Below, in pieces: positions 25,246 to 32,697 of a DNA stretch of 64,000 nt; the first letter of the stretch is position 1, and every line of letters begins with the position of its first letter. The position numbers were made by a program, and so were the translations under genes. This stretch comes from an uncultured Lachnospiraceae bacterium (GTDB lineage: Bacteria > Bacillota > Clostridia > Lachnospirales > Lachnospiraceae): positions 62,001 through 126,000 of the forward strand of contig ONIH01000004.1 in the NCBI GenBank assembly GCA_900317825.1, given 5' to 3'. Under the pieces are notes generated by a model. It did no database searches. It saw nothing but the letters and a program-made list of their open reading frames with translations, and was not told where the DNA came from.

Positions 25246-25254
25246 TGCTATAAT
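25246..25254 (+). promoter_or_regulatory. Extended -10 promoter of pth
   Basis: TGC-TATAAT (25246-25254) on the plus strand, 33 bp before the pth ATG. The -35 is weak. The surrounding 30 bases closely resemble the region at 23399-23430. Confidence 0.55.
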
Positions 25255-25286
25255 AAACTCCTATAAAAAATGACACGGAGGTTTTT

Positions 25287-25865
25287 ATGATACTGATAGC
25301 TGGGCTCGGAAATCCGGGCACGAAATACGAACACACCAGGCACAACGCCGGCTTCGATACGATAGATGAGCTGGCTGCCCGCCATGGAATTGATATAAAA
25401 AAATCAGAGCGCAAGGCTCTGAGTGGAGAAGGCGTAATCGCAGGGCAGAAGGTAATCCTGATAAAGCCTCAGACATTTATGAATTTAAGCGGTGAGTCGG
25501 TCGGCGACTTCGCGCACTTCTATAAGCTCGATCCGGCAACTCAGGTCATAGTCTTTTCCGATGATGTTGCTCTCGACTGTGGTTATATCCGCATTCGTAA
25601 AAAAGGCTCCGCTGGCGGGCACAACGGCCTGAAGAATATAATCGCCCATCTCGGCACCGAAGAGTTCATCCGCATCCGCGTCGGTGTCGGCAAACTCCCG
25701 CCACACGGCGACATGGTCGCCCACGTACTCGGCCATCTCACCCCAGCCGACCAGGCTCTCTTCGATCAGGCCAAAGAAAAAGCCTGCGACGCAGCCGAAC
25801 TGGTCATCGCAGGTCATATAGATCAGGCTATGAACGAATATAACAGAAAAGTAGTGTCTGCATAA
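25287..25865 (+). CDS. pth: Peptidyl-tRNA hydrolase
   Basis: Pth releases tRNA from peptidyl-tRNAs that drop off ribosomes. The 192-residue protein (usual 185-200) begins with LGNPGTKYEHTRHNAGF (residues 7-23), giving the conserved Asn9 and catalytic His19. It also has KPQTFMNLSGESV near 59-71 and VFSDDVALDCG near 91-101, with the catalytic Asp, then GSAGGHNGLKNI near 109-120. GGAGG lies seven bases upstream of the ATG. It is one of the few plus-strand genes and shares a bidirectional terminator with convergent glgD. Confidence 0.97.
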   Translation: MILIAGLGNPGTKYEHTRHNAGFDTIDELAARHGIDIKKSERKALSGEGVIAGQKVILIKPQTFMNLSGESVGDFAHFYKLDPATQVIVFSDDVALDCGYIRIRKKGSAGGHNGLKNIIAHLGTEEFIRIRVGVGKLPPHGDMVAHVLGHLTPADQALFDQAKEKACDAAELVIAGHIDQAMNEYNRKVVSA

Positions 25866-25871
25866 ACAAAA

Positions 25872-25888
25872 GACCCGCGTAGCGGGTC
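25872..25888. terminator. Bidirectional terminator between pth and glgD
   Basis: GACCCGC-GTA-GCGGGTC. U-rich runs follow on both strands (TTTTGTTT on the minus side, CTCTTTCTATTT on the plus side). Confidence 0.85.
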
Positions 25889-25900
25889 GTCTCTTTCTAT

Positions 25901-27019
25901 TTATACACCAAGTCTGTTATTATTCTCGATCACGATCTTGATCTGGTCGTCCCCCACATAGCTCGTATCCGACAGCAGCGTCTCATTCGACTCGACGATG
26001 CAGTTCTCGACGCGGACATTGTCCCCGATGTAGGCACCGTTCAGGATGATCGAATTCCTGATCACAGTGTTATTGCCGATGAAGACGTTCTTGAAGATCA
26101 CTGAGTGCTCCACGACACTGTTTATGATAGTACCAGAACCGATCAGTGAATCATGAACCTTTGCGTCCTGGTTGAACTTTGCAGGAGGCAGGTCCTGAGC
26201 CTTAGAATAGATCTTCGGCTCCTGAGCAAAGAAGAAGTCACGGACTTCAGGCTTTAAGAAATCCATATTCGTCCTGTAGTAGGATTCTACAGAAGCGATG
26301 TTCGACCAGTATCCTTCGAGCATGTAACCGTAGATTTTTTTCATGCCTTTGTATCTGATAAGGATATCAGTCACGAAGTTGTATCTGCCTTCGGCGTTGC
26401 ACTGCTCTAAGAGCTCGATCAGCTTTCTTCTTCTGATGATGTAGGTACCGGTCGAGATGATATTCGAATGGGCGATCATCGGCTTCTCTTCGAATTCAGA
26501 GATCATGCCATCCGGATCTATTTTTACAGTACCGAAACGGCTGATATCATCCCACTCCGGAGCCTTCGTGCAGACCACAGTGATGTCAGCCTGCTTCTGG
26601 ATATGGTAATCAAGGATAGGTCCGAAGTCGCATTTGTAAACGCAGTCGCCGCTCGTGATGACTACATACGGCTCATGTCTCTTCTTTAAAAAATCGATGT
26701 TCTGCCACATGGCATCAGCAGTTCCTCTGTACCACCAGCTGTTCTCGGCTGTGACAGTCGGAGTGAACAGGAACAGACCGCCCTGCTTACGTCCGAAGTT
26801 CCACCACTTCGAAGAATTCAGATGCTCGTTTAACGACCTGGCATTGTACTGTGAAAGTACGGCTACGGTCTGGATATTCGAGTTCGTCATGTTCGACAAT
26901 GCGAAGTCAATAGCTCTGTAGCTGCAGCCAACCGGCATAGCAGCAATGGCTCTCTTATTCGATAATGATTTCATTCGGGTGGAATTACCACCTGCTAAAA
27001 TGATCCCTAATGCTTTCAT
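25901..27019 (-). CDS. glgD: Glucose-1-phosphate adenylyltransferase, GlgD subunit
   Basis: A 372-residue ADP-glucose pyrophosphorylase-like protein. The nucleotidyltransferase domain (residues 1-240) starts with [16 protein letters not shown] but lacks the usual GGxGxRL arrangement seen in GlgC, as in the regulatory GlgD subunit of Firmicutes. The C-terminal left-handed beta-helix (about 280-370) is visible as hexapeptide repeats ([20 protein letters not shown]). It overlaps glgC by four bases (ATGA), so the two subunits are made together and probably form the GlgCD heterotetramer that makes ADP-glucose for glycogen. Confidence 0.95.
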   Translation of the reverse strand: MKALGIILAGGNSTRMKSLSNKRAIAAMPVGCSYRAIDFALSNMTNSNIQTVAVLSQYNARSLNEHLNSSKWWNFGRKQGGLFLFTPTVTAENSWWYRGTADAMWQNIDFLKKRHEPYVVITSGDCVYKCDFGPILDYHIQKQADITVVCTKAPEWDDISRFGTVKIDPDGMISEFEEKPMIAHSNIISTGTYIIRRRKLIELLEQCNAEGRYNFVTDILIRYKGMKKIYGYMLEGYWSNIASVESYYRTNMDFLKPEVRDFFFAQEPKIYSKAQDLPPAKFNQDAKVHDSLIGSGTIINSVVEHSVIFKNVFIGNNTVIRNSIILNGAYIGDNVRVENCIVESNETLLSDTSYVGDDQIKIVIENNNRLGV

Positions 27020-28290
27020 GCCTGCTCACCTGCCTTTATCAGATATCCACCGCTTGGTAACGCACCGTCCGGATAGTCCTCCGGTTCTGTCACTCCCCTG
27101 ATAGCTGTATTTTTACCAATCGTAACATTCGCAGGTATCACGGAACCATCGCCTATGGTCGCCAGACCGAAACTGTAAACCTTCGGATTCAGCTTCGACT
27201 CTGCCTCTTCTCCTACACCGATCTTCGTGTTCTCGCCGACATCACAGTTCTCAGCGATGATCGACTTCTCTATGTACGCACCCTTATGGATGACTGTGTC
27301 CTTCATGATGATCGAGTCTTTTACAACTGCGCCCTCTTCTACAACTACCCCGGCTGAAAGCACCGAACCATATACCTTACCATAGATCTGATCACCCGCA
27401 CCGATTATAGCCTTGCCGACCTCGGCTTCAGATCCTATGTACTGCGGCTCTATCTTATCCTGCTTCGTATAGATCTTCCAGAATTCCTCGTAGAGGTTGA
27501 ACTCCGGGATCAGGTCTATAAGCTCCATATTCGCCTGCCAGTATGAGCCGAGCGTTCCTACGTCCTTCCAGTAGCCGTTGAACTCATACGCGAAAAGTCT
27601 CTTACCGCCCTCGTGGCAGTACGGAATGATATGCTTACCGAAGTCGCAGTTGCTCTGGTCCTTGAGAGCCATCAGCGCCTGCTTTAATACCGGCCATGAG
27701 AAAATATAGATACCCATCGATGCCAGGTTACTCTTCGGATGCTCCGGCTTCTCCTGGAACTCTGTGATGCGCTTGTTCTCATCTGCTATGACTACTCCGA
27801 AACGGCTTGCCTCTTCGATCGGTACAGGTATAACAGCGATCGTGACATCAGCCTGATTCTGCTTGTGGAAATCAAGCATCGCCTCGTAGTCCATTTTGTA
27901 AATATGGTCGCCAGATAGGATAAGTACGTACTCAGGGTTATAGCTTTCCATGTACTTCAGGTTCTGATAGATGGCGTTTGCCGTTCCTGAATACCACTCT
28001 GAATTATCACTTCTCTCATACGGCGGAAGTACGGTCACTCCTCCGTTGTTCCTGTCCAGGTCCCACGGTGTTCCGATCCCGATATGTGTATTCAGTGCCA
28101 GCGGCTGATACTGTGTCAGCACACCGACAGTGTCTATGCCTGAGTTAATGCAGTTGCTCAATGGGAAATCGATAATACGGTATTTCCCGCCGAATGCTAC
28201 TGCCGGCTTTGCCACATCGGAAGTAAGTACGCCTAGCCTTGAACCCTGGCCTCCAGCCAGAAGCATGGCTATCATTTCTTTACTACTCAT
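27016..28290 (-). CDS. glgC: Glucose-1-phosphate adenylyltransferase, catalytic GlgC subunit
   Basis: It converts glucose-1-phosphate and ATP to ADP-glucose, the committed step of glycogen synthesis. The 424-residue protein has [15 protein letters not shown] (residues 9-23), the catalytic region with [10 protein letters not shown] near 123-132, the sugar-binding FQEKPEHP near 178-185 and a C-terminal beta-helix (about 295-405). It uses a GAGGTG ribosome binding site and a good promoter upstream. It is the first gene of glgCD. Phosphoglucomutase (50.2 kb) and a GH13 enzyme (43.2 kb) in the window belong to the same carbohydrate store, but no glycogen synthase or branching enzyme is present here. 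Confidence 0.97.
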   Translation of the reverse strand: MSSKEMIAMLLAGGQGSRLGVLTSDVAKPAVAFGGKYRIIDFPLSNCINSGIDTVGVLTQYQPLALNTHIGIGTPWDLDRNNGGVTVLPPYERSDNSEWYSGTANAIYQNLKYMESYNPEYVLILSGDHIYKMDYEAMLDFHKQNQADVTIAVIPVPIEEASRFGVVIADENKRITEFQEKPEHPKSNLASMGIYIFSWPVLKQALMALKDQSNCDFGKHIIPYCHEGGKRLFAYEFNGYWKDVGTLGSYWQANMELIDLIPEFNLYEEFWKIYTKQDKIEPQYIGSEAEVGKAIIGAGDQIYGKVYGSVLSAGVVVEEGAVVKDSIIMKDTVIHKGAYIEKSIIAENCDVGENTKIGVGEEAESKLNPKVYSFGLATIGDGSVIPANVTIGKNTAIRGVTEPEDYPDGALPSGGYLIKAGEQA

Positions 28291-28384
28291 CTAATCACCT
28301 CGCATCTGAATGAGAGTTTGCTCCCCTCATCATCTTCTTCTGTTCTATAAAAATAACCAAAACGCTTCATTGGTCTTAAGCAAA

Positions 28385-28413
28385 AGTATAGCATATTGCA
28401 CAAATAAAACCAA
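28385..28413 (-). promoter_or_regulatory. Promoter of glgCD
   Basis: TTGGTT (28408-28413), 17 bases, TATACT (28385-28390) with TGC directly before the -10, on the minus strand, 95 bp before glgC. Confidence 0.65.
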
Positions 28414-28462
28414 CCTTTTTTTCAAAAATCGTCAATTTTTAATAAAATCTGCGTTTCAGTCT

Positions 28463-29578
28463 CTATTTCTTACTTAAAGAACCCTGGATCATGTCGGCCT
28501 TACCGCCACCACGGACGTTATACTTCTCTTTGAGAGATGGAAGAAGAGTTCTGGCATCCATGTCACGGCCTCCAGCGAGAAAGGTATATGTGCCGTCTTC
28601 CTTTTCTGAAAAAATATAGCAGGCGCCATCATGTACTTCCTTGAAGTGGTTGAACGCCGCCGTCAGGATATTGCGGTCAGAGACTTTCGTAAAAATGGTG
28701 TCCCCGTCAGCCTCATCTATCTGTTTTAGCAGCTCATCCTTTTCAAAAGATGACAGCTGTCCTTTAAGTGTATCCCTGTCATCTATGAGTTTCTTCACTG
28801 CATCCAGAGCGTCTGAGCGTCCCGTCGAAAACAGATGCCCTATATCGGTAAGTGCGTCAAACGACTTCACAAACTCCGTATAAGCTCTCTTTCCACAGGC
28901 GATATAGAGTCTCGTCCCGCCCTTGTAGTTTAAATGCGAGAGGACTTTTAAGACGCCGACCTCGGCTGTTGTCTTCACATGGGGAGCGCAGCAGGCACAG
29001 ACATCGACCCCAGGGATGGTCACTATCCTGACAGCTCCGGTCAGTTCCTTCTTACTCCTGTAATCAATGGTCTTAAGCTCCTCGGCGGACGGATATCTGC
29101 AGTCGACCGGAATGGATTTCCAGATCACTTCATTCGCCTGCTTCTCTATCTGCGCTATCTCTTCGTCTGTGAGCTTCCCGTTGTAGTCCATCTGAGAGGT
29201 GTTCTCAGTCAGCGAAAATCCGACATTGTCGTAGCCCTTCAGCGAATGCACGAGGCCTGAGAAGATATGCTCTCCGGTGTGGTTCTGCATATTGTCAGAA
29301 CGGTGTTCCCAGTCGATGTGCCCACTGACTGTATCTCCCGTTTTTATCCCAGAGACGTCCTCTAAAGTATGTATGATACAGCCGTCACTTATCTGTACAT
29401 CTGTCACTTTATGCTCTTCTCCGCTGACAGCTATGTATCCTGTGTCGCAGGTCTGCCCGCCCTCTTCCGGGAAGAACAGTGTCCTGTCGAGGATGACCTT
29501 ATCACCATCGACGCTCATCACCTGTGCTGTAAAGTCCGTGCTGTAAGGCTCGTTATCGTATATTTTTTCAGTTGTCAT
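28463..29578 (-). CDS. alaX: Alanyl-tRNA editing protein AlaX (long form, with DHHA1)
   Basis: A free-standing editing enzyme that hydrolyses Ser- or Gly-tRNA(Ala). The 371-residue protein has the AlaRS-type second additional domain: Zn ligands in NHTGEHIFSG (H100 and H104 region) and CACCAPH near 194-200, plus LDRTLFFPEEGGQ near 30-42. The C-terminal part (about 255-370) is DHHA1-like and ends in RGGGKADMIQGSL, the glycine-rich motif of AlaRS. It lacks the aminoacylation domain. Its start overlaps the end of the glycosyltransferase gene by 11 bases, so they are co-transcribed although their roles look unrelated. Confidence 0.92.
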   Translation of the reverse strand: MTTEKIYDNEPYSTDFTAQVMSVDGDKVILDRTLFFPEEGGQTCDTGYIAVSGEEHKVTDVQISDGCIIHTLEDVSGIKTGDTVSGHIDWEHRSDNMQNHTGEHIFSGLVHSLKGYDNVGFSLTENTSQMDYNGKLTDEEIAQIEKQANEVIWKSIPVDCRYPSAEELKTIDYRSKKELTGAVRIVTIPGVDVCACCAPHVKTTAEVGVLKVLSHLNYKGGTRLYIACGKRAYTEFVKSFDALTDIGHLFSTGRSDALDAVKKLIDDRDTLKGQLSSFEKDELLKQIDEADGDTIFTKVSDRNILTAAFNHFKEVHDGACYIFSEKEDGTYTFLAGGRDMDARTLLPSLKEKYNVRGGGKADMIQGSLSKK

Positions 29579-30758
29579 TTATGGTCCTTTCTATAGTGCG
29601 AAGCCTCTCCTCCATCGTAAAGTCACGCTTTATCTTCGCGTAGGCATTGTCACGGATCTTTTCCAGAAGATCATCATTCGCGAGATAGAACTTCATCAGG
29701 TCGTAGGCCTCGTCACATGAAGAGTAGAGCAGGCTGTCAGTCCCGCTCTCGAAGTACTCCGCCGATTCCTCTGAAAGCGGCAACAGCACGACTCCGTGAC
29801 ACGCCATTATGTCTATCGCCCGAAGCGGGATTCCCGTAGTGATACAGCGGAGCGTCGGACAGAGATTTATCCGGCTCCTGTTAAAAATGACCGGCATCTC
29901 CGTAAAGTAGTCGACCGGTCCGTTGATCTGAGCCTGATGCAATACCGAGGCCAGTTCCTCAGGCTTATTCGAAGTGTAGATGACGGTGTCTGCAAGCCCT
30001 GAAGCCAGGGTGAGAAGAGTCAGCCTGTCAATGCAGGTGATCCTGGTCGCCATCGCATAGATCAGATTCTGCCTTGTCACATTTCCTGCGAAGATCTCCG
30101 CACTCTGTGACTTATCCTTTGTCAGGTCTGCATTCACCTGGGATACTATATCATCAGTGACGAGCTCCGGCAGAATATATCCGCCCTGCAGATTTTTCTG
30201 AGCCTCAAGCACGCCGTCTAAGTATCCTCTCAGATGTCCACCTATCTGACTCACGACAGAAGTGTACGGCGAGTAGTAGAACGAGCCGATGAAACTGACA
30301 CCGCAGTCACTGTATTTTTCCCTGTTTTTTTCTATCTCCCCTGAAAAAATGTCCGGATCTGTCGCCAACGGCAAATGCCATACTCTCGTGACTCCCTGAC
30401 TTCGATAGTCCCTGACCTGCCCCCTGTCGAAGAGGAAGATGTAGTTATTTGCTCTCTCCATCTCAGGAGTCCCGACAAAATTCAGCGGAGCGTCGTAGCT
30501 CCACGACACGTATCTGATCCCCAGGTCTTCGAGCACCGGAGCGAGCACCGGCCAGAAATTCACCGTAAAGCAGAAGTCCCAGCCTCCGGACATTTTTTCA
30601 AGACGGTCATGGACGAGTTGCTGAAGCTTCGGGTCATTCGTCTGATCCTGCGGCGTGAAGAAGACTTCTTCGTCGACTTCCCAGCCCAGCCTCTTCATGC
30701 CCTCGGGCACTGTCCTGTCGAAATACGATTCGAATAATCTGATAAAAAGCACTTTCAT
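29568..30758 (-). CDS. Glycosyltransferase-like protein (DUF3880/CgeB type)
   Basis: A 396-residue protein with two Rossmann halves of GT-B type. The N-terminal part starts MKVLFIRLFESYF and contains VSWSYDAPLNF near 85-95, the DUF3880 signature. The C-terminal part has LCPTLRCITTGIPLRAIDIM, then SEESAEYFESG, as in CgeB/Glyco_trans_1-like spore or flagellar glycosylation proteins. It probably transfers sugars to a protein or surface glycan in the cytosol. The internal ATG 30758 is preferred: the upstream ATG at 30785 lies right after a terminator U-tract. Neither start has a normal ribosome binding site (AAAGG is only one base from ATG 30758). It overlaps alaX by 11 bases. Confidence 0.72.
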   Translation of the reverse strand: MKVLFIRLFESYFDRTVPEGMKRLGWEVDEEVFFTPQDQTNDPKLQQLVHDRLEKMSGGWDFCFTVNFWPVLAPVLEDLGIRYVSWSYDAPLNFVGTPEMERANNYIFLFDRGQVRDYRSQGVTRVWHLPLATDPDIFSGEIEKNREKYSDCGVSFIGSFYYSPYTSVVSQIGGHLRGYLDGVLEAQKNLQGGYILPELVTDDIVSQVNADLTKDKSQSAEIFAGNVTRQNLIYAMATRITCIDRLTLLTLASGLADTVIYTSNKPEELASVLHQAQINGPVDYFTEMPVIFNRSRINLCPTLRCITTGIPLRAIDIMACHGVVLLPLSEESAEYFESGTDSLLYSSCDEAYDLMKFYLANDDLLEKIRDNAYAKIKRDFTMEERLRTIERTINDN

Positions 30759-30785
30759 GCCTTTTATTATGACAGAATCGAGCAT

Positions 30786-30808
30786 AAAAAAAAAGCCCCC
30801 GAAGGGGC
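30786..30808 (-). terminator. Terminator of the radical SAM gene
   Basis: GCCCC-TTCG-GGGGC with nine U on the minus strand, 24 bases after the stop at 30832. Confidence 0.92.
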
Positions 30809-30831
30809 CTTATGATGAAATTGTTTTTAGT

Positions 30832-32376
30832 TTATGCTATGAAGTTCTGCTGACCGGTCACATCTGAGTCACTTCTGTAAGCGGCAAGTGAAGGGTCTTT
30901 TCTGGCAGCGTCTGTGATATCGGCTTCAGTCTGGAAAGCTGCAAGCTCAGGATGCTCACGATGCTCCTCTGAGTAGTTGACATAAGCCTTTGGCTCGTGC
31001 TTCTGGCTTCTCCATACCTCTTCAGCTACAGGAGCCCACTCCTTTGCGTAGTCATCGCACTTCTCGCAGAGATGCTCAACGCTCTCAGGAGACTCCATAT
31101 TTGTCTGGTGAGCATCGGTATCATGAACCATTTTTCTCAGAAGCTGTGGATTCTCAAGCATCGGGCAAGGACGAAGCTGGTTACGGTTGAACGGCTGTCC
31201 CTTATGATACTCCATAAACAGAGGGCTCTGAAGGATCTCGAGGATGGACTTGTCATGGATATTCGAATCCGAGAAGTGGATGAATACACATGGCTCAGCG
31301 TCACCGTTGGAATTGATGTGGAAGTAGTTTCTTCCCCCGGCGATACATCCTCCTACATACTCACCGTCGTTCTGGAAATCCATAGGGAAGAATCCGAAGT
31401 CACACTTGTTGCTTCTGACATAGCGGATACGGTCGATGATGTACTTACGCTGTTCTACTGTCGGCATCAGCTCTGGTACAGCGTTATTTCCAACTGGCAT
31501 GAAGTGGAAGTAGAATCCGAAACGGGCTCCCTTCTCCTCGAGCAGGTGGAAGAAATCATCACTGGTGACTGCCTCGACATTCTGCCTGGTGTAGCAGACT
31601 GAGGTACCGAATACTATCCCGTGATTGCGGAGGATGTCCATGGCCTTCATAACGGCAGCATAGTGACCCTTGCCGCGGCGGATATCGTTAGTATCCGGAG
31701 TACCCTCGAGAGAGAGCATGAAAGTGATATTACCGAGCTGTCTCACCTTCTCAGCGAGCTCGTCGGTGATCAGCGTGGAGTTGGAATACAGACCGAAGAA
31801 GCAGTCATTGTGCTTCTCGGCGAGCTTGAATATATCCTTCATGCGCACAGTCGGCTCACCGCCTGTCATCATGTAAAGGTAAGCGCCGAGCTCCTTGCCC
31901 TGGGTGACGATCTTGTCCATGTCCTCGAAGGAGAGATTAGCCTTGTGGCCGTATGTACCTGACCAGCAGCCTACACAGTGCATGTTGCAGGCCATGGTAG
32001 GATCGAAGAGGATCAGCCAGGGGATATTGCAATGATACTTCTCACGGTTAGCCCTGATCATCTTTGTGCCACGGAAAAATGCTTCATACCCGAGGTTTAA
32101 GAGCATTGTCTTTGCGTAATGAGGGTCTGTCTCATCGATAACTCTGTTTAAGAACCTGACCCATCTGTTATTCGGATCCTGGAGAGCCTTCTTTGCAGCT
32201 TCCATCTTCTCCTTGCTCGCGCCCTTTCCCCAGAATGTAGCTGCGGTGTCTACGAGCTTCGCATAAGTCTCAGATCTGCCTGCATAGTCTTTCTTCTTGA
32301 TGTGTTTTAAAAAACCATCGATAGCTGTAGAAAATGCCTTACGCTCTGCAGCATGTGAAAGTTCTTTAATTCCCAT
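30832..32376 (-). CDS. Radical SAM protein with SPASM-like C-terminus
   Basis: A 514-residue enzyme. The radical SAM 4Fe-4S motif is CNMHCVGC (Cys130, 134, 137) after an unusually long helical N-terminal extension (1-118). It has the GGEPT SAM-binding motif near 166-170. Further Cys residues at about 340 (GGCIAGGRNYF), 360 (EPCVFIHF), 403 (RPCPM) and 435-438 (CEKCDDY) form a SPASM/twitch-like auxiliary cluster domain, as in peptide-modifying and MoaA-like enzymes. The C-terminal 60 residues are polar and probably flexible. No precursor peptide gene is next to it. It is a monocistronic gene with its own promoter region and terminator. The substrate is unknown; a role in peptide or cofactor modification is inferred from the family. 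Confidence 0.85.
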   Translation of the reverse strand: MGIKELSHAAERKAFSTAIDGFLKHIKKKDYAGRSETYAKLVDTAATFWGKGASKEKMEAAKKALQDPNNRWVRFLNRVIDETDPHYAKTMLLNLGYEAFFRGTKMIRANREKYHCNIPWLILFDPTMACNMHCVGCWSGTYGHKANLSFEDMDKIVTQGKELGAYLYMMTGGEPTVRMKDIFKLAEKHNDCFFGLYSNSTLITDELAEKVRQLGNITFMLSLEGTPDTNDIRRGKGHYAAVMKAMDILRNHGIVFGTSVCYTRQNVEAVTSDDFFHLLEEKGARFGFYFHFMPVGNNAVPELMPTVEQRKYIIDRIRYVRSNKCDFGFFPMDFQNDGEYVGGCIAGGRNYFHINSNGDAEPCVFIHFSDSNIHDKSILEILQSPLFMEYHKGQPFNRNQLRPCPMLENPQLLRKMVHDTDAHQTNMESPESVEHLCEKCDDYAKEWAPVAEEVWRSQKHEPKAYVNYSEEHREHPELAAFQTEADITDAARKDPSLAAYRSDSDVTGQQNFIA

Positions 32377-32397
32377 GTGTACGGTTCCTCCATTTCG

Positions 32398-32464
32398 TTA
32401 AAATCTTTTATCTAAACAAATACCAGAAAAATTCCCTATTTGAAATTATATTAAAAGATTTTAA
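32398..32464. promoter_or_regulatory. Promoter region of radical SAM gene with 13-bp inverted repeat
   Basis: TTAAAATCTTTTA (32398-32410) and TAAAAGATTTTAA (32452-32464) are perfect inverted copies 41 bp apart. TATAAT on the minus strand (32445-32450) lies next to one arm, so one arm is in the promoter spacer and the other in the leader 22 bp before the ATG. They may be operator halves or a leader hairpin. Confidence 0.55.
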
Positions 32465-32526
32465 TTCCCTGGCCCGTTTTTGTCTATATACAAATTTTCA
32501 GAACTGTCGGCAATTCAGACACATTT

Positions 32527-32697
32527 CTAACTTTGTAGTGCTGTGTGCATTACCTTTTTATTCTGATACATCCTCTCGTCAGCTTCTTTCAGCAGCTTGT
32601 CTAGAGAGTCCTCTCCGTCAGTTCTGGCTGCGGCTCCGAGAGCTACACTGATATCGTCCTTATCAAACTGCTTCCTTAACTCAGCGAGCTTTCCGTC
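32527..32697 (-). pseudogene. C-terminal remnant of a GGDEF domain, out of frame with the EAL gene
   Basis: A 56-codon frame reads YEIDGKLAELRKQFDKDD, then ISVALGAAART and LLKEADERMYQNKKV before a stop. This is the standard C-terminal third of a GGDEF (diguanylate cyclase) domain. It has no start codon of its own and overlaps the last codons of the EAL gene in another frame. It looks like the severed end of the upstream protein after a deletion that removed the catalytic part and shifted the frame. Confidence 0.75.
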
